Shown here: one piece after another, positions 48,653 through 56,954 of the stretch
How the letters are laid out: every line of letters starts with the position of its first letter
Position numbering within the stretch: position 1 is the stretch's first letter
Assembly (NCBI GenBank): GCA_039105265.1
Contig: JAPFFF010000036.1
Span: 186,001-250,000, forward strand
Length of the DNA stretch: 64,000 nucleotides
Source of the DNA: Tritrichomonas musculus
Lineage: Eukaryota; Parabasalia; Tritrichomonadida; Tritrichomonadidae
Reading direction: 5' to 3'
Notes under the pieces: generated by a model
Database searches by the model: none
Told to the model about the DNA's origin: nothing
The model's input: the letters and a program-made list of their open reading frames with translations, nothing else
Position numbers and translations under genes: made by a program

Positions 48653-51600
48653 ATGCTGACTAAATTTAAAGGCGATATTCAATTTAAAGTAGATGGTAAA
48701 ACATATTTAGGTTCTCAATTGTTAACATCAAAATCGAATGAGTTTGAAACTGTTGAAGGTTTTTCTGATTATCATGTTACTAGAGATGCATTAACGGTTG
48801 AAGATGAAAAATTAAATATACAAATGAATGATGATGATATAACAAAACTATTACAAATCGATGATAAGACAGAAGTATTTAAAATCAATTTGAGAAAGAA
48901 TGTTTTCTTAGATAGTGAAGGAAAATATATTTATCAATTATCAATTTATGTTTTGAATAAAAATTTCGTATGTCCATGTGTAACAGCTGCTGAAGATAAA
49001 AAAGTGACAATTACTGAAGAAACATCAACAACTCCATACATAAAAGTTGATAAGAATTTAAGTCTTGATTTGAAATCTTTGTACATTAATGGTGAAATTA
49101 GTATTATTTATCAATTACCTTTAAACCATTTGAAATCAACATTACCTTCAATCAAATGTGATATCATAGATTCTAGAAATAGTTTGAAATTACATGAATC
49201 TGATAACTTATATTTATACAAACCAAGTATAATCACTGAAGAACAAATTTTTGATAGAAATTCAGTAACCGATGAAAAATCAAATTTCAAAGATTGTTAT
49301 AAAATGGTTTTCAAAATTCCAACTGATTATCAAATTCCAACTGGTTTAAAATTTGAATTCAAAGATTATTGTTTTGGAAATCAATGGAGTTTAACCTATG
49401 ATGGTGAAAAATGGAGTGGTTTGAATGTTCAAGGTCATATCACAGGAAAAATTATTAATAAACGTAATTTACAAGTTCCAGGGAAAGGTGAAACAAAATA
49501 TCAAGAAAGAGATGGAGCAGAAATAATGATGAGAAGATCAAAATGGAATACTTATGCAGTTCATAAAAGATGGGATTATACTTGGGGTGAATCTGAAAAT
49601 CCAATTGAAAAACTTTTTCAAGATTCTGATGTTCAAACAAAAATATTATTAAAAGATGGTACTGAAATTGATGGAGGTGAAAAAGGTTTGACCTTTGTAA
49701 GAGAATATCTTCCAGTTGGATGGACAGAAGGAAATCTAAGATATGATTGTTGTGTAATTCGAGCTTATATTAATAAATATACCGAAGTAAAAGACAATTT
49801 ACAATTTGATAATTGGGATCGAGTATATTTAGATTTGAAACTCTCATTTACCAAAGAATGGAATAGATTAAGTTTTTACCCATCGAATTTGTATACTGGA
49901 CATGGTGATTATGATAAAAATTATTTTAGTCTCAGAGGTGATTTGGATACAATTGAGAAATTAAATTGTCATGAATTTGGTCAATTTGGAGTTAACAATC
50001 AAGATATTGCAATTTATTTATTTAAAGATTTAGTAGATCCAATTGAAGAAATTAATTGGGATAAAAATACTAATCCATTTGAATATATAATTAATCAACA
50101 ATATTATGAAGTGAGTCCAAATCCAAATGCAGCAACTACTTTATATACTGATTACAACATAACTTCATCAAAAATTATTACAGCAGACAATATTACAACA
50201 ATGAGATCAGATTTGAATTTAGTTTCGAACACAGTTGATGTTGTTTCTGTTGATGTTGATAATTTAGATAAATCAGTTGAAGGTTTGAAATCAAGAATGG
50301 CATTAACTGAACAAATTACTGAAAAATTAGAAGCTGATATTGACAAAATTAGATTAAAACAAAAAATTCAAATGGTTGCAGGAATGTTAGCTTTTAGTGC
50401 AAATGGTCTAATATTTGGTGCAGAAAAAATTACTAGTTGTGTATCTGGTTTATGGAAACAATTTGTTCAATCTCGTCAAGAAATGGAATTACCTGATTTA
50501 TCAAGAAGTATTGGAGTATCATTAAATAGTGTTCGAAATTGGTGTGAATCAGGTCCAACAGAAATTCCAGTATTTGATGAAAAAGAAGAAGAAATGATTA
50601 TGACTGTTGGGGGTGCAAAATTATTAACTTATTCATTTAGAGATTCAATGAAGAAACCATTATTGAAAATTGTAGATAAAATTGACGAAATTGAAAGTGA
50701 TTATATTTCCAGAAGTGAACTAACAAGAATGGATACAATTGATATTGTTACTTATTATCAAGATGAACAAGCTGCAGTTTTATTTCAAGCAGAAGATGAA
50801 TTAAAAAATGGTATTTGTGTATTTAAATTATTCACATCTGAAGGTCAAAAACGATTATATATCAAAATTGAACAAGGTACAATAACTGATTATAAAGGAG
50901 TTGATACAACAACAACAATAGATAGCATCACAATTGAAGGTCTTCCAAAATCGGAAGAATATCGTACAAAATATTTATCTAATATTAGTAAAATTGATAA
51001 AAATATAATTATAACAGGAGAAAATACTGACTATAAGATTGCTGGATGTATCATTGAAAACAATACATTTATGAGACTTTTAGTTGAGAAAACTCCAGCT
51101 GATATTGCTTATTTATCTGATATTGAAGCTTTAGATGAAAAAATAAATGCATTAGCAGTCAATAGTCATCAAAATGATGTTGCAATGTTTAGTCTTGAAT
51201 ATCCAACAACTGATGAAGTAAATACTGCTTTAGAAACTATTCAACAAGAATTAGCTAAGAAACCAAATATTGAAGAATTATATACGAAAGAAGAAGCAGA
51301 TGCAAAATATCGAAGCAAAAATGATTTGATATATAAAGATGCAGTCGATGTGCCTTTTGAAAATGTCCAAGATAATTCAGGATCGTGGGAAGTCAAAATA
51401 ACATTGACTAGTGGAATTCGCCTTGTTGGAACAATATCAAATAACGATGGCTTTGTAAAAGAGTTTGATTATTTGTTTGACTATGATGGTGTTATCACTG
51501 AAGATGGAGTTAATGTCGATGTTGAAATTGATGGAACAACCTATAACTTGACCTATTATAAAAGCGATAGTAATGGTCTGTGCTTTTACATCGATAATGG

Positions 51601-52255
51601 GGAAGACTCTTTTGATACCAAATTAATATTAGCGGAAAAAATATTGAAGCAAGATAAAATAGCATTGAAAAGTGAAATTCCTGAACCTGTTGATTTGACC
51701 AATTATGCATTGAAAAGTGAAAATGATGAACTGAAGACAAGGATAGATAATACATCCAAATCTCAACAAGATTTAGCTATTCTAGTAGGCGAACATGTAT
51801 CTAGTATCGTATCGATAAATAGCAAAATTTCAAATTTAGAGAGAGAGAATGCAGCATTAAAAACTAAGTTAAACGCGTTGATGAATAAAATAGCACGAAT
51901 CGAGTATACATTCAGTGTAGCGAATAGTAATAGACTTCGTTATCAATTCGAGAAACAACTTGACGAATATGATGGAACACTCTATTTGACTTATAACGAA
52001 ACCAAAGATAATGTCACCAGTGTTAAAGAAATCAAAATCAATATATCATTCAACGTTAATAATACGCCTACGAGTGAATATCAATGTGAACCAACTAAGA
52101 TCTGGTTAAACAATATTGAATTTCCATTAGATGTTAACAGCAATTTCGTGATCAATGCAACAGCTAATTACATATTGATTAACTCGTCATTCTTTACATC
52201 AAATGGTATCTTAGCTGCAGATAACACTAAGAATGTAATACATTCATTACAGTAA
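48653..52255 (+). CDS. Fibre-like structural protein 2
   Basis: This encodes 1,200 residues from the first ATG after the previous stop. Beta-rich regions alternate with coiled coils at about residues 520-573 and 1,040-1,085. A hydrophobic segment (MVAGMLAFSANGLIFGAEKI) follows the first coiled coil, and the C-terminal ~110 residues look like a compact beta domain. A trimeric fibre with a terminal knob is the simplest reading. Sequence resemblance to the preceding gene is limited to general layout. Confidence 0.65.
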   Translation: MLTKFKGDIQFKVDGKTYLGSQLLTSKSNEFETVEGFSDYHVTRDALTVEDEKLNIQMNDDDITKLLQIDDKTEVFKINLRKNVFLDSEGKYIYQLSIYVLNKNFVCPCVTAAEDKKVTITEETSTTPYIKVDKNLSLDLKSLYINGEISIIYQLPLNHLKSTLPSIKCDIIDSRNSLKLHESDNLYLYKPSIITEEQIFDRNSVTDEKSNFKDCYKMVFKIPTDYQIPTGLKFEFKDYCFGNQWSLTYDGEKWSGLNVQGHITGKIINKRNLQVPGKGETKYQERDGAEIMMRRSKWNTYAVHKRWDYTWGESENPIEKLFQDSDVQTKILLKDGTEIDGGEKGLTFVREYLPVGWTEGNLRYDCCVIRAYINKYTEVKDNLQFDNWDRVYLDLKLSFTKEWNRLSFYPSNLYTGHGDYDKNYFSLRGDLDTIEKLNCHEFGQFGVNNQDIAIYLFKDLVDPIEEINWDKNTNPFEYIINQQYYEVSPNPNAATTLYTDYNITSSKIITADNITTMRSDLNLVSNTVDVVSVDVDNLDKSVEGLKSRMALTEQITEKLEADIDKIRLKQKIQMVAGMLAFSANGLIFGAEKITSCVSGLWKQFVQSRQEMELPDLSRSIGVSLNSVRNWCESGPTEIPVFDEKEEEMIMTVGGAKLLTYSFRDSMKKPLLKIVDKIDEIESDYISRSELTRMDTIDIVTYYQDEQAAVLFQAEDELKNGICVFKLFTSEGQKRLYIKIEQGTITDYKGVDTTTTIDSITIEGLPKSEEYRTKYLSNISKIDKNIIITGENTDYKIAGCIIENNTFMRLLVEKTPADIAYLSDIEALDEKINALAVNSHQNDVAMFSLEYPTTDEVNTALETIQQELAKKPNIEELYTKEEADAKYRSKNDLIYKDAVDVPFENVQDNSGSWEVKITLTSGIRLVGTISNNDGFVKEFDYLFDYDGVITEDGVNVDVEIDGTTYNLTYYKSDSNGLCFYIDNGEDSFDTKLILAEKILKQDKIALKSEIPEPVDLTNYALKSENDELKTRIDNTSKSQQDLAILVGEHVSSIVSINSKISNLERENAALKTKLNALMNKIARIEYTFSVANSNRLRYQFEKQLDEYDGTLYLTYNETKDNVTSVKEIKINISFNVNNTPTSEYQCEPTKIWLNNIEFPLDVNSNFVINATANYILINSSFFTSNGILAADNTKNVIHSLQ

Positions 52256-52277
52256 AAAAAATATTTGATAATCTCTC

Positions 52278-52811
52278 TTAAACAACAACATATTTCAAAC
52301 AAAGATGATAAACATTAACTAAATCATTAAATTCTTTGTTATAAACTTGTTTGAAATCTGTTACCATTTCACCATCTTCATTAATTATTTTTATTGCTTC
52401 AATTTTTCGAATAGGTGATGCTTTAGATGCACAACATTTAATATCTTCATCAATATAAATTTCTACAGATGAACAATTTTTACCTAATATTGTTTTGATT
52501 ATTTCTTGTAAACTTGCAATTGGTATAATAATACAATTTTTAGATATTAAATTCGAAATTAAAGCTTTATCTTGATCTAATAATATTTTTGCATATGCTT
52601 CTAAAATTAAATATTTAACATCTTTTTCAATTTCATTATTTTTGATATCAGGTAATTCAATTTCACGAGTTATAACAATATCTTCTTTCCCATCATCTCT
52701 TTTATTAATTATTATATTATTTGTTAAGTTGTTTGTACTTTGACTAGCTGCTGAAGGCTCTAACGAAATATTAGCATTTACTCCTGCATTCGCTGCTCTT
52801 TTCTTAATCAT
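52278..52811 (-). CDS. Element protein of unknown function
   Basis: This encodes 177 residues. The first ~45 are Asn/Ser/Ala-rich and probably disordered. The rest is compact mixed alpha/beta with LILEAYAKILLDQDKALI and a cysteine pair (KCCAS). No family was recognised. It is the first gene of the minus-strand group and converges with the fibre gene 22 bases away. Confidence 0.65.
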   Translation of the reverse strand: MIKKRAANAGVNANISLEPSAASQSTNNLTNNIIINKRDDGKEDIVITREIELPDIKNNEIEKDVKYLILEAYAKILLDQDKALISNLISKNCIIIPIASLQEIIKTILGKNCSSVEIYIDEDIKCCASKASPIRKIEAIKIINEDGEMVTDFKQVYNKEFNDLVNVYHLCLKYVVV

Positions 52812-52831
52812 TTTTGAGTTTCTGAAAAAAT

Positions 52832-53098
52832 TTATGAAATTTGAAAATACTTTTTGATGACTAATGTGCGATCTAATGTTTGTTTCATCCTAAATATAAT
52901 ATCTTCAAGTTCATTAAAATCTGTTTCTATTTCTTTTTCTATAACACTTATATTCTTTGAAATATTCATGCATTCACATGATTCAGTAAAACTATCTGTA
53001 TTCATAAATGTATCAAATAATTCACTTTTGATTTCACTAAATAAATGTCTTAATTCTTGTCTATCGTCCTTTAAAGCTTTTGGTAATGATAAAGTCAT
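52832..53098 (-). CDS. Short coiled-coil protein of the element
   Basis: This encodes 88 residues that are helical almost throughout, with heptad-like hydrophobics (LRHLFSEIKSELFDTF, then VIEKEIETDFNELEDII). No family was recognised. It lies 20 bases upstream of the 177-residue gene on the same strand. Confidence 0.55.
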   Translation of the reverse strand: MTLSLPKALKDDRQELRHLFSEIKSELFDTFMNTDSFTESCECMNISKNISVIEKEIETDFNELEDIIFRMKQTLDRTLVIKKYFQIS

Positions 53099-53122
53099 TT
53101 TTTTTAAAAATAAATAAAAAGA

Positions 53123-53233
53123 ATGGCATTTGGAAGTTTTAATAAAAAAATTAGTGCTAAACCAGCAGTCTTATTAAATCCAAGAAAAGATCCCAATATT
53201 ATTAATAAGCCAATATTTCAACCTTTATCTTGA
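53123..53233 (+). CDS. Possible 36-residue basic peptide
   Basis: A short frame begins with MAFGSFNKKISAKP and ends in TGA. It is divergent from the coiled-coil gene at 53,098 and its end overlaps the convergent 78-residue gene by 16 bases. The MAFG start resembles that of the pVI-like protein, which is weak evidence. It may be chance. Confidence 0.3.
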   Translation: MAFGSFNKKISAKPAVLLNPRKDPNIINKPIFQPLS

Positions 53234-53454
53234 TTTCTAAAATCATGAAATCTAATTGGTCCAATTGGATGAAGTGTTTTTTTGGGATAAATTTTTTGTA
53301 TTTCTTTTCGAAGATTTCTATTTTCATTCTTTGGAAAATACATCAATGCCAATGAACCTTTTTCATCAAGAAGAAACGGTTTTCTAGAACCATCATCGTC
53401 AATAACCCAAATTATTTTCCACTTTGACTTGTGTACATATCGTTGACCTTTCAT
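53218..53454 (-). CDS. Small basic element protein
   Basis: This encodes 78 residues, basic and aromatic, with HKSKWKIIWVIDDDGSRKP and a C-terminal GPIRFHDFRN. No family was recognised. Its ATG directly abuts the stop of the Lys/Pro/Gln-rich reading frame upstream, which suggests coupled expression. Confidence 0.5.
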   Translation of the reverse strand: MKGQRYVHKSKWKIIWVIDDDGSRKPFLLDEKGSLALMYFPKNENRNLRKEIQKIYPKKTLHPIGPIRFHDFRNQDKG

Positions 53455-54000
53455 TTATTTTTTTGGTCGACCAGATTGCCCTTTAACCGTTTTATCTAAA
53501 TCTTTTAATTGTTTGATAGTTGCACCTTCAGGAATTGGAATTCCTTTCCTTTCTAATTTCTTGACCATCTCATTATATATCTCATCTTTGGACCTCCACT
53601 TACCTTTTTGTTTTTGTTTTTGCTTTGGTTGATTTGAATTGGTTATTTTTAGATCATCTTCAATTGGAACATAATTATAATCAACTTCGACTATTGGTTC
53701 TTGTTTTGGTAATTCAGATGGTGGATTATCAAAATAATTATCTTCAAATTCAGATTGTGGATTATCAAAATAATTATCATAAAATTCAGGATTATCATCA
53801 TATTGAGTTCTTAACGGTGACTCTTTTTGAACCGTTTTTGTTGGTTTTATTGAATCTTGAATAATATTTTGTTTGAATTTCTCACTATTTGGAAGAGTTG
53901 TAATAACTTGTTTTTGTTTTTGTTTTGGTTCTGGTTTTTGTATTGGAAGATTTACATGAACTACGGGAGGTAAATTTATTTTTTTCGGTTCATATTTCTT
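53455..54000 (-). CDS. Lys/Pro/Gln-rich element protein, start not assigned
   Basis: An open frame of about 180 codons ends in TAA at 53,455-53,457. It reads as a low-complexity Pro/Lys/Gln region (PEPKQKQKQ), two similar acidic-aromatic blocks (FYDNYFDNPQSE and FEDNYFDNPPSE), and a basic C-terminal domain with YNEMVKKLERKGIPIPEG. That last part resembles the SAP-like short helical motifs of the neighbouring genes. I did not assign a start. It belongs with the basic proteins of this cluster. Confidence 0.5.
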   Translation of the reverse strand, partial: KKYEPKKINLPPVVHVNLPIQKPEPKQKQKQVITTLPNSEKFKQNIIQDSIKPTKTVQKESPLRTQYDDNPEFYDNYFDNPQSEFEDNYFDNPPSELPKQEPIVEVDYNYVPIEDDLKITNSNQPKQKQKQKGKWRSKDEIYNEMVKKLERKGIPIPEGATIKQLKDLDKTVKGQSGRPKK

Positions 54001-54005
54001 TGTGA

Positions 54006-55478
54006 TTATTCTGTTCCTGGAATTTTTTTTTCCCCATTTAATCTTTTCATTATTGTTTGAGCATATTGTGATCGATTAGATAACGGAGGTCTTTGAGTTT
54101 GAGTACCAACTGCATCATTTGTTTCTGTTATTGGTGGATTGGGTTCGCTAACACTCACTGACGGTGGAGGTGGAGGAGGAATGGGTGTTCCTACTGCCTC
54201 ATTTGTTTCGGTTATTGGTTTTTGTTTTCTTTCTCTCTTTTTATATACTAGATTATTTGATTCAATTAATTCAATAATATCTTTTCTTTTTGTTGATGCA
54301 TCAAATTCAATCCCATATCTTCTTAACAATCTTCGAAGACTATCAATTTTAATTCCTTTATATTTTTCTCTCAATTCTTGATTTCTTTGTTTTGCTTCAG
54401 ATAGCGGTTTTCTCGGTTTTGGCTCATTTTCTTTCGCCTTTTTCGGTTTTGGCTCACTATCTTTCGCCTTTTTCGGTTTTGTTTGTTTCTTCTCTTTCGC
54501 ATCAACAAAATCTTTTGCTCTAGGAACATTTGCTCTTGTCTTCGTCTTTTTTACTTCTTTACCAAATTTCCCTTTTGCTATATCATACATTGTTTGAACT
54601 AAATCCATTCTTGTTGCATCTGGTGGAATTGGATTAAGTTGAATTTTTTGAAATTTTTTTGATTGAATTGTATTAAATAAAGTTCCATAAGATAAATATC
54701 GATATTTACCTTTTTGAATACAATCTGCTTCATGTAACCAGATATTTAATTTTTCGTCATCTGTATTGTTATCTACATTATATCCTAATTTTTGTAATTT
54801 TTCAATTCTTTTAGCTTTTGGTATTTCACCATATTTAGCTATCATTTTATTTATTTTATCTAATCTTTTCTTCTCTTTCGCATCAACAAAATCTTTTGCT
54901 CTAGGAACATTTGCTCTTGTTCTTTTTGGCTTTGGCTCATTTTCTTTCGCCTTTTTTGGCTTTGGCTCATTTTCTTTCGCCTTTTTTGGCTTTGGCTCAT
55001 TTTCTTTCGCCTTTTTTGGCTTTGGCTCATTTTCTTTCGCCTTTTTTGGCTTTGGCTCATTTTCTTTCGCCTTTTTTGGCTTTGGCTCATTTTCTTTCGA
55101 CTGTAACTGTGGTGGAATTCCTCCTTTGAGTACCCATTCCATCTTCTCTTGTTTTTTCTCTCCTGCTTTCTTTTTTCGTTTCCAAGCTAATGCTGCATTC
55201 AGGTCATCAGAATGAGCTTTTTTGACTTCTTGAGCTACAATTTTTGTTCCTTTTTTCCTTTTTGCCCATTCTCTTGGAGTAAAAACATATTCATGAACTC
55301 CTTTGATTACATGAACCAAATTATCAACTGTTTTGATTCTATAATATCTATCGTCAGTAAAAGAATAACTATCTCCTTTTCCAACATCTGTTCTCATTTT
55401 GGCATTTGATATTTGTTTCATTAATTTTTTCGCTTCTGATGTTGTATTTGATCGTTTTGTATTTACTTTTTTTGACAT
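54006..55478 (-). CDS. Large Lys-rich repeat protein with SAP-like motifs
   Basis: This encodes 490 residues and is very basic. It has a central array of N-E-P-K-P-K-K-A-K-E units (separate feature), a duplicated block RANVPRAKDFVDAKEKK, and two helix-extended-helix segments like SAP domains (KIDSLRRLLRRYGIEFDAST around residues 372-405; RIEKLQKLGYNVDN around 220). The C-terminus is Pro-rich. Such proteins bind and condense DNA; a core or minor core role like adenovirus V or VII is inferred. The cluster of basic proteins downstream and upstream supports this. Confidence 0.65.
   Translation of the reverse strand: MSKKVNTKRSNTTSEAKKLMKQISNAKMRTDVGKGDSYSFTDDRYYRIKTVDNLVHVIKGVHEYVFTPREWAKRKKGTKIVAQEVKKAHSDDLNAALAWKRKKKAGEKKQEKMEWVLKGGIPPQLQSKENEPKPKKAKENEPKPKKAKENEPKPKKAKENEPKPKKAKENEPKPKKAKENEPKPKRTRANVPRAKDFVDAKEKKRLDKINKMIAKYGEIPKAKRIEKLQKLGYNVDNNTDDEKLNIWLHEADCIQKGKYRYLSYGTLFNTIQSKKFQKIQLNPIPPDATRMDLVQTMYDIAKGKFGKEVKKTKTRANVPRAKDFVDAKEKKQTKPKKAKDSEPKPKKAKENEPKPRKPLSEAKQRNQELREKYKGIKIDSLRRLLRRYGIEFDASTKRKDIIELIESNNLVYKKRERKQKPITETNEAVGTPIPPPPPPSVSVSEPNPPITETNDAVGTQTQRPPLSNRSQYAQTIMKRLNGEKKIPGTE
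54921..55100 (-). repeat. 33-bp coding tandem repeat array
   Basis: Five nearly identical 33-base units plus a partial one each encode K-E-N-E-P-K-P-K-K-A-K. Single units with small changes recur in the same gene near 54,410-54,480. The near identity indicates recent expansion by unequal exchange or slippage. Confidence 0.9.
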
Positions 55479-55507
55479 TTATACTTGTAAAAATAATTAT
55501 GATTTAT

Positions 55508-56032
55508 TTATTTTTCTTTTGGGCCATAATAAAGTCTTGCAACTCTATTTGGTCTTGTCTTATGTGTTTTTCCTTTATCTGATCTTGTTTTTCTTGGTTT
55601 TCCACTTTTCGTCATTTTTGGTGCCTTTGGTGCCTTTGGTGGTTTTGCACTTGCTCTTTTTGGATTTGTATATCCTGTTTTAGCCCAACGTTGAATAAGA
55701 TTTTCTAATTTTTCCTTGGTATAAGTTGGTTCAATACGAATTTTTTGGGCCAAACAGAAAGCTTGCAATTCTTCTTTTGATCTATGAGATAAATCCATTG
55801 CTGCTGCTGCTTGACGTCTTTTTGGTGCAGCTGTGGTTTTTTTCTTAACTGTCCCTGCTTTCTTATTTATAGGTTTAAATTTTGGTAGTGGTGGCCCTTG
55901 TTTTTTCTTTACTGTTCCTGCTTTCTTATTTATAGGTTTAAATTTAGGTAGTGGTGGCCCTTTTGCTGCTGCACCTGCTTCTGCTGCTGCTCCAACTGCC
56001 TCGACAACTTTCTTTACTGCATTTTCTGACAT
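55508..56032 (-). CDS. Basic SAP-like DNA-binding candidate, adenovirus core-like
   Basis: This encodes 174 residues. An Ala-rich N-terminus is followed by two copies of a 20-residue unit (GPPLPKFKPINKKAGTVKKK type), then a SAP-like segment (residues about 83-112: SKEELQAFCLAQKIRI and KEKLENLIQRW) and a tail of Lys, Arg and Pro (KAPKAPKMTKSGKPRKTRS). The SAP motif and the charge suggest genome binding inside the particle. It precedes the 490-residue basic gene by 29 bases on the same strand. Confidence 0.65.
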   Translation of the reverse strand: MSENAVKKVVEAVGAAAEAGAAAKGPPLPKFKPINKKAGTVKKKQGPPLPKFKPINKKAGTVKKKTTAAPKRRQAAAAMDLSHRSKEELQAFCLAQKIRIEPTYTKEKLENLIQRWAKTGYTNPKRASAKPPKAPKAPKMTKSGKPRKTRSDKGKTHKTRPNRVARLYYGPKEK

Positions 56033-56088
56033 TGTTTATTTTTGATTTTTCATTAAATTATCAAAAAATAAAAATATTTTTTCTTTTT

Positions 56089-56262
56089 TTATCTTTTTCT
56101 TGTTCTTTTTACGCCTGTTCTTTTGATTCCTTTATTTGATCTCGCTTTTCTTGGTGTTGTAGTTGTTTTTCGTGTTGGTTTGCTTCTTTTTCTTATTTGT
56201 TTTTCGATTAAATACAATAATTCTGGCGGGATTTTTGACATTTTCGTTCTTTTTGGTGGCAT
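56089..56262 (-). CDS. 57-residue Arg/Lys-rich core-like peptide
   Basis: A frame from ATG at 56,262 to TAA encodes 57 residues, of which over a third are Lys or Arg: it starts MPPKRTKMSKIPPELL and ends KRTGVKRTRKR. Size and make-up recall the small condensing peptides of adenovirus cores (mu/pX-like). It fits cleanly between two minus-strand genes. The resemblance is compositional. Confidence 0.6.
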   Translation of the reverse strand: MPPKRTKMSKIPPELLYLIEKQIRKRSKPTRKTTTTPRKARSNKGIKRTGVKRTRKR

Positions 56263-56355
56263 TTTTGATTTTGCAAAATTCTAGAAAAAGTTCACATCAA
56301 ACCTATTTCCAACTCTAACTTCTCTAATATAAATTGCTCTAACATATTAATGAGT

Positions 56356-56682
56356 TCATTCTTGATGTAATTCATTTTCTATCTCATTAAAATCTTCTTC
56401 ATTTTCATTTTCCTCTTCTCCATTTTCAGGATCTTCAAAAGTTTTATTTAAGTTATCAACACTCTTTGATTTTGTTATTTTTCTATTTCCTCCTTTCAAA
56501 TGTGGTCTTGATGGCCTATCTTTTTTCATCCAATCTGACCACCTTACTGAAAATTCATTACCTTCATATAAATAATGAATACGAATATCTCCTCTTTTGT
56601 AATCATCTAATAATATACAATTTTCTTTAGCCATTTCTTCTCTCACTTTTTGAGTATTCCAACGGATCCTAGTCTTTGTCAT
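56356..56682 (-). CDS. Small element protein with acidic C-terminus
   Basis: This encodes 108 residues from the first ATG (the frame further upstream begins at a TTG). The N-terminal part looks compact (RIRWNTQKVREEMAKE, IHYLYEGNEFSVRWSDWMKK) and could bind nucleic acid; the last 30 residues are mostly Glu and Asn. The IHYLYEGNEFSVRWSDW part is distantly like small transcription coactivator folds (PC4-type), which is only a suggestion. Confidence 0.55.
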   Translation of the reverse strand: MTKTRIRWNTQKVREEMAKENCILLDDYKRGDIRIHYLYEGNEFSVRWSDWMKKDRPSRPHLKGGNRKITKSKSVDNLNKTFEDPENGEEENENEEDFNEIENELHQE

Positions 56683-56741
56683 ATATTTTTGAGACAAAAT
56701 AAAAAATTAAAAAAATTAAAAAAGCTTATTGTTTAATTAAA

Positions 56742-56924
56742 TCATGCAATTGCAAGTAAGAAATAAATAAAAGTGAAAATGATGTTCATCACAAAGAGAA
56801 TAACAAGAGTCCACAAACAGCAATTGGGTGGTGGGTTGGAACAACAGCAATCGCCAGAGTCGTTATCAATTCTTTCACTCTCAGATAATGATATTAATGG
56901 TTGAGTGGTTGCTCTTCTTGACAT
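56742..56924 (-). CDS. 60-residue Cys-rich single-pass membrane protein
   Basis: This encodes 60 residues: a polar N-terminus, a cysteine cluster (DCCCSNPPPNCC) and one C-terminal membrane helix (LWTLVILFVMNIIFTFIYFLL). The cysteines beside the membrane may be acylated. The shared CGGTTTTGACA-type motif lies 7 bases upstream of the ATG. Confidence 0.65.
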   Translation of the reverse strand: MSRRATTQPLISLSESERIDNDSGDCCCSNPPPNCCLWTLVILFVMNIIFTFIYFLLAIA

Positions 56925-56931
56925 TTATAAA

Positions 56932-56949
56932 AATGGTCTGTCAAAACCG
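56932..56949 (-). promoter_or_regulatory. Shared promoter-like motif, copy 1
   Basis: Minus-strand CGGTTTTGACAGACCATT lies 7 bases before the ATG of the 60-residue membrane protein, between it and the polymerase stop. One of five similar copies. Confidence 0.6.
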
Positions 56950-56954
56950 CCAAT

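Noticed and set aside
17350-55100. CRISPR-like arrays
   Set aside because: The tandem arrays at 17.4-18.6, 54.9-55.1 and 63.7-64.0 kb are contiguous coding repeats without unique spacers, in a eukaryotic context.
54860-55129. Several alternative repeat frames around the 33-bp array
   Set aside because: A repeat whose unit is a multiple of three stays open in many frames. Only the 490-residue frame extends into non-repeat coding sequence.
56356-56682. PC4-type coactivator identity for the 108-residue protein
   Set aside because: The resemblance is short and by eye; it is mentioned as a possibility but not used as the call.
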